This document shows positions 35,100 through 46,800 of a stretch of DNA of 64,000 nucleotides, in pieces. Positions within the stretch are counted from its first letter, which is position 1; the number at the start of each line of letters is the position of its first letter. This DNA comes from Eumeta japonica (lineage: Eukaryota > Arthropoda > Insecta > Lepidoptera > Psychidae). The translations under genes were made by a program, and so were the position numbers. The stretch lies in the NCBI GenBank assembly GCA_005406025.1, contig BGZK01000181.1:434001-498000 (forward strand), given 5' to 3'. Under the pieces are notes generated by a model. The model made no database searches and was not told the DNA's origin. It worked only from the letters and a program-made list of their open reading frames with translations.

Positions 35100-35345
35100 C
35101 CGCGCGATTTCGATAAAGGCCAACGTACAGCAAAACTCGTAACGTTACGGACGGAGGAGACGGCCGTCGTCTTCGATACTAGATGTTGTGTTTATTTTTT
35201 CCGGTGCTAGTGTGAATGAACCTTATGCTTGTGTGCGGAGTTGCGAGTGTTTATTTGAAAATTCCGCACCCACACGGTCGTTTAAAAGTAAAAGAGTGAT
35301 AAACAAACAAAAACCTTTCTAAAGTTATACATCTGGCGACGTGAA
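35100..35345 (+). mobile_element. possible LTR end and primer-binding site
   Basis: The sequence TTATACATCTGGCGACGTGA at about 35322-35341 looks like an LTR 3' end (…ATACA) followed by a TGGCGAC primer-binding site, the tRNA-Arg type used by some insect Gypsy elements, here with one base missing. Upstream is CpG-rich DNA (35130-35200). No gag-like ORF follows: the plus ORF at 35341-35664 shows no motif and runs into the tandem array. The left LTR boundary was not found. Confidence 0.25.
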
Positions 35346-35649
35346 AGAGAAAAAATATTATTTAATAAACTCGCGCCTGTATTCCAGAAGGGTAGGCAGA
35401 AACCACACAGCGCTCCGAGTGCACAATCTTTGCTATACTTTTGCACCTTTCACATCCATCAACCGCGTCATGCTAGTTCGTCGGGTTGAGGCGCTTAAAA
35501 TTTGGTGGTTCTTTAATATATCACCTGAATGGTCTGGTCTGTATTTTCTAGACTCTCTTACTGACTCTTCTGTTACACACTCTTCGACAGATTTATTTTT
35601 CAATCCACCTCAATCATACTTTCCAGATGGCCAAAACACCGCAACAAAC

Positions 35650-37410
35650 TTTTTTCTGCTCTAGTCATACGTTTTGGCGGCCGTCTCTCTTGTATATTAC
35701 AACGGATTAAGAGCTATTTGTGAAGGACTTATCGTCATCTTTTAAACCAGAGTGTTATTGGATCTGATATATAATAAGTAGAAGTCTAATAATCTTTCAA
35801 AAAAAAATTAAACCTTATACAACACACTTTTTTCTACTCTAGTCATACGTTTTGACGGCCGTCTCTCTTGTATATTACAACGGATTAAGAGCTATTTGTG
35901 AAGGACTTATCGTCATCTTTTAAACCAGAGTGTTATTGGATCTGATATATAATAAGTAGAAGTCTAATAATCTTTCAAAAAAAATTAAACCTTATACAAC
36001 ACACTTTTTTCTACTCTAGTCATACGTTTTGGCGGCCGTCTCTCTTGTATATTACAACGGATTAAGAGCTATTTGTGAAGGACTTATCGTCATCTTTTAA
36101 ACCAGAGTGTTATTGGATCTGATATATAATAAGTAGAAGTCTAATAATCTTTCAAAAAAAATTAAACCTTATACAACACACTTTTTTCTGCTCTAGTCAT
36201 ACGTTTTGACGGCCGTCTCTCTTGTATATTACAACGGATTAAGAGCTATTTGTGAAGGACTTATCGTCATCTTTTAAACCAGAGTGTTATTGGATCTGAT
36301 ATATAATAAGTAGAAGTCTAATAATCTTTCAAAAAAAATTAAACCTTATACAACACACTTTTTTCTACTCTAGTCATACGTTTTGGCGGCCGTCTCTCTT
36401 GTATATTACAACGGATTAAGAGCTATTTGTGAAGGACTTATCGTCATCTTTTAAACCAGAGTGTTAATGGATCTGATATATAATAAGTAGAAGTCTAATA
36501 ATCTTTCAAAAAATTAAACCTTATACAACACACTTTTTCTACTCTAGTCATACGTTTTATGGCCGTCTCTTGTATATTACAACGGATTAAGAGCTATTTG
36601 TGAAGGACTTATCGTCATCTTTTAAACCAGAGTGTTATTGGATCTGATATATAATAAGTAGAAGTCTAATAATCTTTCAAAAAATTAAACCTTATACAAC
36701 ACACTTTTTTCTACTCTAGTCATACGTTTTATGGCCGTCTCTCTGTATATTACAACGGATTAAGAGCTATTTGTGAAGGACTTATCGTCATCTTTTAAAC
36801 CAGAGTGTTAATGGATCTGATATATAATAAGTAGAAGGCTAATAATCTTTCAAAAAAATTAAACCTTATACAACACACTTTTTCTACTCTAGTCATACGT
36901 TTTGGCGGCGTCTCTCTTGTATATTACAACGGATTAAGAGCTATTTGTGAAGGACTTATCGTCATCTTTTAAACCAGAGTGTTATTGATCTGATATATAA
37001 TAAGTAGAAGTCTAATAATCTTTCAAAAAATTAAACCTTATACAACACACTATTTTCTGCTCTAGTCATACGTTTTATGGCCGTCTCTCTGTATATTACA
37101 ACGGATTAAGAGCTATTTGTGAAGGACTTATCGTCATCTTTTAAACCAGAGTGTTATTGGATCTGATATATAATAAGTAGAAGTCTAATAATCTTTCAAA
37201 AAAAATTAAACCTTATACAACACACTTTTTCTACTCTAGTCATACGTTTTATGGCCGTCTCTCTTGTATATTACAACGGATTAAGAGCTATTTGTGAAGG
37301 ACTTATCGTCATCTTTTAAATCAGAGTGTTATTGGATCTGATATATAATAAGTAGAAGTCTAATAATCTTTCAAAAAAAATTAAACCTTATACAACACAC
37401 TTTTTTCCCT
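35650..37410. repeat. satellite-like tandem array, 10 units of ~175 bp
   Basis: Ten head-to-tail units, recognisable by AGTCATACG at about 35664, 35841, 36019, 36196, 36372, 36546, 36718, 36891, 37064 and 37238. Periods shrink from 177-178 to 172-174 bp from left to right, mostly through loss of A or T in homopolymer runs and of bases in the GGCGGCCGTCTCTC block. Units differ at only a few positions (GGCGG/GACGG/ATGG; GTGTTATTGG/GTGTTAATGG), so the array is young or homogenised. The unit length is near nucleosome size. No frame stays open across units. Confidence 0.95.
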
Positions 37411-38180
37411 AGAATAATAATTTATTTATATTTGTAATAAATGCCGATTTCTTATGTATAAAGAGTTTCGTGTTGTATGCAAATTACATTATATATTTTT
37501 GAAGAAAATTCTCTTTCAATAGATATCAGCCTAAATACCATTTAATAAACCACGAACATCAAACAGCATTATGCAAACAAAGTACGTAACGCGTACTTTG
37601 TATTAATGCGTACAAAAAACGTAAAGATACGTAAAAACTAAATTTTGCAAAAGAATTTTAATGAGAATTTTTTTCGTAGAAAGTAAAAATTACGCATTCA
37701 ATAAAAAAAACGGTCATGCACGTAATTTGGCTTATCTGGTAAGTGATATGCGATAAGAACTCTAAGCCTCAATATATAGAATCGGCCTCCGCGATGTACG
37801 CTTGTATTTATAGAGAGCTGTACTGAATTTTTGTAACACGACCGTGATATTTTTATTATAATGTATTTTGATCCGCAAAATCAATTTTCGGCAGCGTCGA
37901 ATGCGGGATGCTTATAGGAGTAAAATTATTTTTGGAACACTGTCATTAAAGAATAAATGGGCAATGCCAGTATTTGATGCTGACATTCCCTTCCTAGAGT
38001 ACTATGGCTTCATGATCATCGTCATATAACCTATGAAGTAAAGATATATTTGAATTTGATGAAATTCATTGAAATACGTTACAATACTACGAATTTACAT
38101 TTTATTATTTAGCTTTACCACTTTACTACTTAACCACTCGTTCGGAAGGCAGTTTTCCCTCAAAAAGAACAAGCAAAAAT
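37411..38180. other. non-coding flank of tandem array, with one hairpin
   Basis: AT-rich DNA without a gene. A perfect hairpin, ACAAAGTACG (37577-37586) with CGTACTTTGT (37592-37601), lies 170 bp right of the array. Confidence 0.4.
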
Positions 38181-38183
38181 CTT

Positions 38184-38310
38184 ATTATATATATATATAT
38201 ATATATATGTTTGTACTTATAAGGTCTATATATACAAATAAACATTATATATATGTATGTGTGTGTGTGTGTGAGTGTGTGTGTGGGTGTGTATGTATGT
38301 ATATATAAAT
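38184..38310. repeat. (TA)n and (GT)n microsatellites
   Basis: A TA run lies at 38184-38208. A GT/GTAT run lies at about 38252-38305, interrupted by GAG and GGG. The overlapping ORFs on both strands here (rich in Tyr/Ile and Thr/His) are products of the simple repeats. Confidence 0.9.
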
Positions 38311-38766
38311 TTATAACATAAACCCATAAAGAAACCCGCAAGAATTTGAGCTGGTTGTGTCCATGAAGATTTGTTCTTTAAATATTCACAAATTGTCAAT
38401 AACCTTTTTGAGCAAGAGTTTGCTTACTAATAATTTTAAATTTGTTTGAGGTATATTTTCAGGTACCACAATGAACATACGCACAGTCTTCTAAATGTAT
38501 TCGTGACTTCACACAATCGGTTGACATGAAACACAGTTAATTTTTAAATCATACATTAAATTTATGTTTGTCACTATTTTTCTCGATCCCTTCTACATTA
38601 TTTTTTACATGTATTAAATTTTCATATACGAATTGAAATACCTGAGTTAATATCCCAATGTCCTTGAACTTAGTTCTAAGAAATACTCTAGGTAAATAGC
38701 CTATAAATAGCTCGAACAGCCCGCTTTTGCAACACGAAAATTTCATCAATATCATTGGTATGTTAC

Positions 38767-39499
38767 TGTTACGGACAGCCGCGCAACTGATATTAACTCG
38801 AATATTGTATTGTGTCTTATACGGGCTTGATAAGGATTATTTGTAATTAATGTTTATGTTTGTGTGTGTTTTATTATTGATGTTTTATTAAAGAGTTTTT
38901 TTGTAGTTTTTTATTACCCGGGTAGGGACTAGTTTTAAGAAGAAATATTTGTTTGTTTTTTATTTAAGAATTTGTGTTTGATAAATTAAACATTTGAAAT
39001 GTAATGTGCGTGTGAGTTGCATACGAAATTGTGCTTTGGTGGGGAGGACCAATGGTAGGCCTTGAAAGCGGCCGTCATTACGGCACGGCCGCTAATCGGT
39101 GTCTTGGGCGCTAGTGGCGCCAATGCATATGCAAATGAAGTGCATGGCCACGCCTCCCCAATTAAAATGTATGCAACTCACATGTGCAACGGATGCACCA
39201 CTCCCACTGCATGTTATAGGTGGTGCATCCGTTGCACATGCACCACTCCCACTGCATTTTATAGGTGGGTGCACCACCTATAAAATGCAGTGGGAGTGGT
39301 GCATCCGGTACAGTTGCATTGCAACCGTCATACTGTAAAGCTCGGCTGAATAAAGAAGTTAAGTCTGAAAAAGAAAACGCTGTCCATTATTTAATCGCCG
39401 CCACACCGCAAGAAATCCGTTGAACTAGAAGCGCGCACTCGTGAAGAGAAACAACCCGAGGTGCGGGCTTACGCGGCGATAGCTGAAATCGCCGTTACA
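38767..39499 (+). mobile_element. solo LTR with 5-bp target duplication GTTAC
   Basis: The element begins TGTTACGG, ends CCGTTACA and is flanked by GTTAC on both sides (38762-38766 and 39500-39504). Its 733 bp contain CCTATAAAATGC (TATA box, 39277-39288) and GCTGAATAAAG (poly-A signal near 39347), so plus is the transcribed strand. It sits inside a LINE. LINE codons for a YSVLLW motif end at the left copy of GTTAC and resume at the right copy in the expected frame, which confirms both boundaries. The upstream (U3) part carries two near-adjacent perfect hairpins and an ATGCATATGCAAAT (POU-type) motif at 39123-39136. Five-base duplications occur in BEL/Pao and some Gypsy elements. The family is not settled. 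Confidence 0.88.
39067..39304. repeat. perfect hairpins within the LTR U3
   Basis: Three inverted repeats. AGCGGCCGT (39067-39075) pairs with ACGGCCGCT (39085-39093). A 21-bp perfect pair lies at 39181-39201 and 39220-39240 (loop 18). A 31-bp perfect pair lies at 39238-39268 and 39274-39304 (loop 5). The last two share the direct repeat GCACCACTCCCACTGCAT. The TATA box lies in the right arm of the longest hairpin, with its complement in the left arm. The homologous LTR at 15577-16281 has the TATA region but lacks these long arms. Confidence 0.9.
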
Positions 39500-41620
39500 G
39501 TTACCACAGTAAGACGCTGTATGACATTAAGCTATGAAATCAGCCAAAATCATCAAAACATTGACATGTGGACCCCAAAAAAAGACTGTTACCTGGAGTA
39601 ACTTTCAAGAATACGGAAGAATCAATTAATTTCCATTTCCCATTACGTAAGTGCATATGTGTATGCAAGTGCATAGTGCCATATCCATGTTTTCTATTCA
39701 GAAGCAAAAATTTAAGTGCTTTTTTTCTTCGTATTTAAAGAGAGGTTATTTGGAGTAAACCATTTTTCTGCTTTGGAGATAGCAACATTCACATCGTCAT
39801 AGGGGATTTGTTGTCTTTTTGATTTTATATAACAAAGAAGAGTCATCTGCGAACAATACAATGTATTTGATATCCCCAACAGCACTGGAAACGTCATTAA
39901 TACAAACTAAAAAGAGAAATAGACCAATAATTACTCCTTGTAGTACACCTATGCGAACCACAAATCCTGACGGTCTTATGCTATTAATATCGACTTTTTA
40001 AATCCTGTTGCTCAAATATGAATAAAGAAGGCTAAATTCTAGACCCTTAACTCCATAATGATGGAGATTCCTGATCAGAATTTTATGATTGACATAATTA
40101 AATGCTTTGAAGGGTTCAACAATACTCTCACCATGCCTTACTTTGCCACGCCTTATTTTATTTTGTTTCATCAGATCAGGAAACCCGCCATAATCCAGAC
40201 ACTTACAAATGTCAAGTGTAGTGCAAAACAATCAATAATGGAGTTTACAATTTATTTGACAGACCATGGAGGTCATCAGTCTTTTTTATTTCTAATGACT
40301 TAAATGCTTTAATAACGTCTTCCGAACTTACATATTTAAATTCAAAATTTAATATACGGGATGGGACATTTTCCTTTAGTACAGATTCAGCAAGAGCGGG
40401 AGATAAATTAGGATTATATTGATATTGGTGGTTGAATTTTTCAAAGGCATCGGCAACGTCTATCATTTTTCCAAAATTTCATCTTCTGTCATAAGCTCGA
40501 AATTAAGACTTCAATCTACAATTTTCCTAGTTTCATTCTTTATGACACTCCTAGTTGTCTTTATTACAATTTTGCTTGTTTTTATTTATTTTATTATAAA
40601 TATAAATAGCTTTTTCCGTAATACATATACATTTAAAGGTTTTTATATAGTATTTGATACACTCAAAAAGAGTTTGGCTTTTATCATACGTTCTTTCATC
40701 ATAAATGTCATATCATATATTTCTGCTTTTATGTATTCCTACTGCTGCTCAAACAGCAAAAGGTAATTACTCACTTATTTTAATATCTATTCATTTTTTG
40801 ATAAATATAATTATAATCCGCTTTTAATTCACTAAACATTGAGTTGTGTAACTCATTGGGGTCATTACAGCATTGTAGTTCCAGAATTACTTGGAATTTT
40901 TTTTCTAAATTAAGGCAATTGATTTTCATATAGTGGTAAATAATTTATCACTCTTTTCGGTGTTATTTTAAGTGACATTTGAAGAAAGGTTAACTGGTTG
41001 CTACAGTTTGATTTCAAATTATTAAAAATTAGTTTTTGGTATGGTTTAATATTAGTTTAAATTTTGTCAAGGCAAGTCTTAGAGAATAATGTGATCTACG
41101 TAGGCTCTAAAAAGAGATTTGACAAAATGTAACATCCAAAGAATACCAGAATCCCATTTCTTGATTAGTGACATCTAATAAGTATACATTAAAGTCTCCA
41201 CATATCACAATGTATTTGTTACTCTTACTAATCTAATATAAGACTCGATTTATAGCCGACTTAAATAAATCATAGGACGAATGATTTTCTCAAAGGAAAG
41301 CGCTCTCAAAGGAATACGCCCATTACAACAAGCCGCTCGAGTTCCATACAGACTACTTCAACAACCTGTTCAACAAAAAAATATACAAATCATTTTTCTC
41401 TTTCAATTTTAGATTATTTCGGATAAAAATTAAAGAACCTCCATGTGTTTAAAACCCTCCCTGATAAGGAACCTTGCAATCTGGTGCTCAGCAAAGCCGA
41501 ACAAACGCTGAAAGTTCTTAAGCTAATGTTCTGCAGTACGTAGTATGTCAATGTAGCGCAGCCCACGAGTAGTTCAACTTACAGCTCTTTATTCTCCATG
41601 GCCTGAATATTTTGATGCAC

Positions 41621-42895
41621 CAGGTTGACTATCAAATTATTAATAATATTATTTGCAATCATTCTTTCGTTTACAGTGGGGCTGATTTGACATCACGGAA
41701 CATTCGTTCGATGTGATGCTAAGCTAGAGTTATTCTCTATATTCCAACTAGTGCATTGAGAATTTGTCAGTATTTTTTTGCAAAGTCCGTTTTGCCAAGA
41801 CACTTCTCTTTATTCTGGTTAATTAAATTAAATACATCACGACTTCTTTCTAACTGAGCTATATTTGAATCCGTAAAACTCTATCTCACAACAGAATCTT
41901 CAGATCCATGCGAGTTGAAATCAATTTTAAAAGTAGATTCTGCTTAATTTAATAATATGGAAGAATTAGAATTTTAGACTAACAACTTAGCCACATGTCG
42001 CTTAAAAAATGTTGATTGGAATATCCTGTCTTTTGAGAATACAAAATTATATTTAAATTTATTAATTTCAAAGAAATATATATTTGCGCCACAATGGTGC
42101 CATGTTATATTATATATCAATGTATTAATTTTACGTTTAAAGTCAGCTGCTTATGTTTATCAGTCATATCATTAGAAAATTGAAAAACACACAATAATAA
42201 ATTTAAATTATTTAGATTAGACCATTCCAGAAGGCAATTAAATTTATTATGTATTTTCTAGTTGAATGAAAACTATTTCCAAAAATGTAATAAATATTGT
42301 TAATAAAAAAAAATAATAGATATTTACAATATTTATTTCTTAAAATTTTACTTACTATTTCATTGTATGAAACACCGAGCATGCAAATATTCAACACACG
42401 ACGGTTCTAACACCCGCTCATTATGGCCACAAGCCAGTACGCAACTCGTCCGAGCAAAGAACAATGCTCACCAGCTCCCGAATAGCCGGGCCGGTCTGCA
42501 GTGCATCGCTTCCAACTGCAGGTGTAAATGTGTTTTTAATTTCCCTCTTAGAAGATTAAAGATTTTCCAAAACATACGAAATTCTCAGTTTGTGTTCAAT
42601 TTTCAATAATCGAATTACCGTCATATCTCGACGTTTTGAGGCCCCAGAAGCCGTCCTGACTAATTTCAGAACGACATCCGTGTGTGGGAGTGTTTGCGTG
42701 CGCGCGTGCGTGCGTGTGTAACTAATTTTTGTCCTTTATCTCTACATCTCACTAACAAATCAACCGCTGGAGACGAGCGACGTAGCGTTTGAAAACTTCA
42801 CTGAGACTTATATCTGGTTAGATTTGTAAGTCAATCGGTCAAACAAACCGTTTTGAATATATTTAAAAATAAAACAAATAAATATACACACATAT
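41621..42895. other. non-coding stretch, partly repeat-like
   Basis: AT-rich until 42360, then a mixed segment (42365-42540) with moderate GC and no convincing exon, followed by GTGTGTGGGAGTGTTTGCGT and a GCGT/GTGT run (42688-42720). The stretch from 42620 to 42845 reads like a transposon 3' region but no family could be named. Confidence 0.35.
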
Positions 42896-42897
42896 TT

Positions 42898-42969
42898 CAT
42901 ATATTTAGATAACGTCATATATTTAGATAACGTCGTATATTTAGATAACGTCGTATATTTAGAGAATGT
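42898..42969. repeat. 18-bp minisatellite, 4 units
   Basis: Four head-to-tail copies of CATATATTTAGATAACGT, with small changes (C-A/C-G at base 2; the last unit reads AGAGAATGT). Units start at 42898, 42916, 42934 and 42952. Confidence 0.9.
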
Positions 42970-43820
42970 GGAAAATTTCTATTCAATCTACTTAATTTTT
43001 ACCCATTACAAATATTCTCAAGAAATTGGGTCAGATACCATCACATAAATCAAAATTAATTGATGTATTTGTAAATTTCCAAAAAAAAGCATTTTTCTTA
43101 ACATAACTTCGAGGATTTCCAATCAATCAATTTTTAACCTTCTATATCAATTAGTGTGTTTAAAAAATTTCGTCGAATGGCATAATAAAGCTACAAAATC
43201 TAACGATATTTTCAATATCTATCACAATTTGAAATTTTCCGAAAACGTTTTTTTAAGAGGTTCAAAATTTTTATAATAATGACTTTATAATACTTTTCAT
43301 TCTCCGAAAACTACATCAAATAGTAAAATAAACTAAATTGAAATATGCCTCCAACAAATATTGCAATTTAAAACTTAGCAATTAAAACAGTTATTTTAAC
43401 ACAGTTCAATTTTTGTCTATAATAGTATAAAACTTAACTTTTTTAAATGGTTCATTTAATGATAATCAAAAATTTTTAATAGTATTCTGATTTTTTTTTA
43501 ACATAAATTAGTTTATGTTAAACAAAAATCTATTGTATAGAATATTCTCAATATTGAAAAATTTTGAAAATCTTTCAATAGTTTCCCAACTACATTTGCA
43601 TTCAACTTTCAATTACACATGTTATAATTGTTATGATAATGCATTATTATAAATAAAAATGAAGAAGCAACACATTGACACAATAAAAAGAAACAAAAAA
43701 TAAATTCAACTTTAATAAAATACACTTTAAAAAAACTACAAAATTTAAATGAAAATTTATTGAATCATACACAAATATTAAAAATACTTATTGAAGATTT
43801 GCTTATTTCTTCTTTGTATG
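42970..43820. other. AT-rich non-coding stretch
   Basis: Very AT-rich DNA with no ORF, gene or clear repeat up to the Helitron end. Confidence 0.4.
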
Positions 43821-43824
43821 CTTA

Positions 43825-46800
43825 CTAGCTGTGCTCGCGATTCGTCCGCATGAAATTTAACGAAAAAGTTATTGTTCAGTTCGCAGAATTTACGATAACT
43901 TATTAATTCTGTATTTTGTGTATAGAAATACCTATGCCAATTTTAATGAAATTCGTCTATTTTGTGAATCGATATTTTGTTTTTATACATTTTTCTCCAT
44001 TTAGTCCTTTTTTGCATTATTGTTTTATTATTATTTATTTTCAGTTTTTCGTATTAGCTTTATTGAAAAATTTGTTTATATTTAATATTTGGTGTACGAT
44101 TTTTTTGGGCCAAAATAACAACACTACTGACATTCCTCGCACGCGAACATGCCACATCTAGTTAGTCGACGCTACTCTAAGAATCCGTGGTATAAATACT
44201 ATCTCACCGTTTCCGCATCCGGATATTATACGACCTTCTATAACGTTTCTTTGCAACGACATTAATTCTTGTAGCCTAGTACCATTGCAAAGAGTCGGTG
44301 GGTTTAATTTACGGAGTAGTATGATGGGCATGCCAATCTTAATTTTTAGTTTGTGAGGGGGTAGAACAGGCACAAATATACTGTTTAAAAATATTGTTGG
44401 GTAATTAACCACTTCATCCGAATTGCAAACTGTATTGATGGAAAAGTACGTTTGTATTTCACCAGACAGCTTATCTAAAATGCGCTAATTAAGCGCAGTA
44501 ACTTAATCGTTCGTAGGAGCTAAATTTGATCTTTCACACAAACACGAATCTTCTTTGATATCGAGATTGTAAATATCATCATAAACACTATGTATTAAAA
44601 TTTCAGTGTCCGCCACAACCTGACAAAGACCGGCAGGTAGTTCTATATCACAAGTTCTATTCACTTCTGGACACTTTCCCTCTCCAACATAAAGAAGAAT
44701 TTTGATAAATTCAGAATTGGCTAAATGTGCTCTCTATTTTGCTTTTCTTTTAAATGAAGTTTTTCATAACGTCTCCAAGATACCGAATGATTTAAGCAGG
44801 CGTTAATTAGACAGATATTACCTTTAGTAACAACTGATACTAATTGCCTGAAATTTCGCACGAATAAAAATATGACTCCTCCAAATAATAGATTATTACT
44901 TCTTATGTCCTACATCGTCCTATTCACGACTTCTATAGAAATTTTGTTTGCCATAATGCATTCGTTCCATACTACAAATACACAATATTGTAAATCTAAT
45001 GGGATTTTAACCATATAATATGCCGTATTTCTCTCATGAACTAAAATTGCCGCTATGTCGGACGATGCGACTGCTATGCCAATCTTCTTTTCTGTACGTA
45101 TTTTGGCCAGCAAAAGATTAATCAATAATGTTTTGCCGGTACCACCTAGAGCATCTAAAAAATACATCCCATAGGGTTTGCATTTAGCCTATCAATGAGG
45201 AGTCGGTAAATTTGATTTTGTTCGTCGTTTAATCATCGTTCATTATGATTTATAGTATTTTGAAGTTCAACTGGGTTAAAATTTCTAAGTTTAATATATT
45301 TCCTGTTTAAATTTTCACGAATTCGATCAGTCGATTGCAGAGATGGTAAACCATAATGAGGACAGAATTCGAATGAAGAACGTCTTGTAACGCAAATAAA
45401 ACTCTATTTGTAAATACGTCTAAATGAGCATTTGTGTTTGCATCTGAGTGATGCCGTTGGAAGTCCCTCTTACATAATCATCCGTAAAATGATCCATAAA
45501 CATGTCCCATAACTCTATGGGATTAGAGATATTACAGAAAACTAATATAATGGCAAATAGCTCTCGTAATTTAGATCCGCTGCTACTTATACTGGCATCT
45601 GTTAAAATATCGCACCAGTGATTATCGCCTTCTATGTTGCCTTCTAAGCATGCTGCTTGATATGTAGGATGTAAATCCCATTCACCCTTTTGAGACTTTC
45701 AAAAGAAGTTAGTCCCTTGACAAATTTTAATAATAACCTTAGATGAGAACATTTCCGTTTATTGCAATGAATTGTATAGATTCTCCCAAGTGTATGCTCG
45801 TGAAATTTGCCGAGATGACCCTCTATAGGAGTACCTCACCGTCGCTGTTGGAATGTTCCATTTTGTTTATTAAATGTGTAATAACCTGGTATTTCGTTGT
45901 ACGATAAAGAGGCTGAGTATTCATTGCTATTGCACAGATCAAAAAATGCCATCAATGTTGTGTTTCTCCGATTTTCACCCACTCTATTTTTTGCTTTGCT
46001 TGGATCAAAATAAATTGTTTAACCATTTTTTAAGTAGATATATAATGTGTTACAGTGGGAAAACGTTCCTGAATCGAAAATGATAACATGCGCCAGATTA
46101 CCTCGGAAGCACTACTATATCTTCCATTTTGATATGACGTCACTTCATCGTTGGCAATTTGTACTCCAAATACAGCCAAGTCTGAACCTTCATTGACATA
46201 CTTACAAATGTATTTTATGGACAACGTTGACCCCTACTTCTATAGGGGTCAACGTTAATATGTGCTCTAAAAATTTGCCACAGTACCGGTGAAAACGGAA
46301 CAACCCGGCGATTGTCGATATCGATAGAGTTAGTTCATGATTGGATTGTCGTTCTTATACCATTATTTTCAGGTGAACAACGCCTGTAAAATGGATAACT
46401 ACCATCACCTGTAATAGTATCTGTGGTAAAAGAATTAGGAAATCTTTTACTATAGATACAGATGATTCTCTTGCATTATCTACTGGTAGAAAAGAACCAA
46501 TTAAATGATGTACCTGTCCTTGTATTTTAAACGTGAGCATATAATTCCCTTCGTGTATTTCTTACGCTCCAAAAGAAGTCATTTGAAAAACCGAATTATA
46601 ATGTTTAATATCATTTAGGAAATGTTGAGATCAATCATGTTCGCCACATGTCTTTCGACTCATTTTTCCACCTTAAAACTTTACAGTAATTACATACATT
46701 CATAGCGCCCATCTAAGACGCAGCAGAATGATTTATTTGGGCATCATAATTGAACCCACTGCTTTGTTTTTCTTGCCATGGAATGTTACGTCTTTTATTT

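Larger units (their letters stand above)
38540..41620 (-). mobile_element. BS/Jockey-like LINE ORF2 remnant, split by a solo LTR
   Basis: On the minus strand the order is: endonuclease at about 41620-41100 (CGDFNVYLLD near 41195, MELERLVVMGVF near 41330); linker; RT at 40466-39700 (NFEFKYVSSEDVIKAFKSL, GFPDLMKQNKI, then AFNYVNHKILIRNLHHYGVK, and an intact FADDSSLLYKI near 39850); then, beyond the LTR at 38767-39499, the C-terminal part (IFVLQKRAVRAIY and KFKDIGIL near 38670). PDLMKQNK is followed almost at once by KAFNYVNHK, so the early RT motifs have been deleted. Many stops and shifts are present. The same family occurs at 53190-55710 (minus) and 63562-64000 (plus). Confidence 0.85.

Noticed and set aside
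35341..35664. 107-codon ORF next to the tandem array, considered as a gag-like ORF after a primer-binding site
   Set aside because: No zinc knuckle or other motif, and it ends inside the first array unit.
35650..37410. Tandem array considered as a CRISPR or similar repeat-spacer array
   Set aside because: The units are contiguous ~175-bp copies without variable spacers, in a eukaryotic genome.
38069..38341. ORFs of 71-79 codons on both strands
   Set aside because: Both are translations of the TA and GT microsatellites.
39062..39338. Three ORFs across the LTR U3
   Set aside because: They arise from repeated hairpin arms in a non-coding LTR.
40419..40766. 115-codon hydrophobic plus ORF
   Set aside because: Antisense of the minus-strand BS/Jockey-like LINE; hydrophobicity comes from AT-rich composition.
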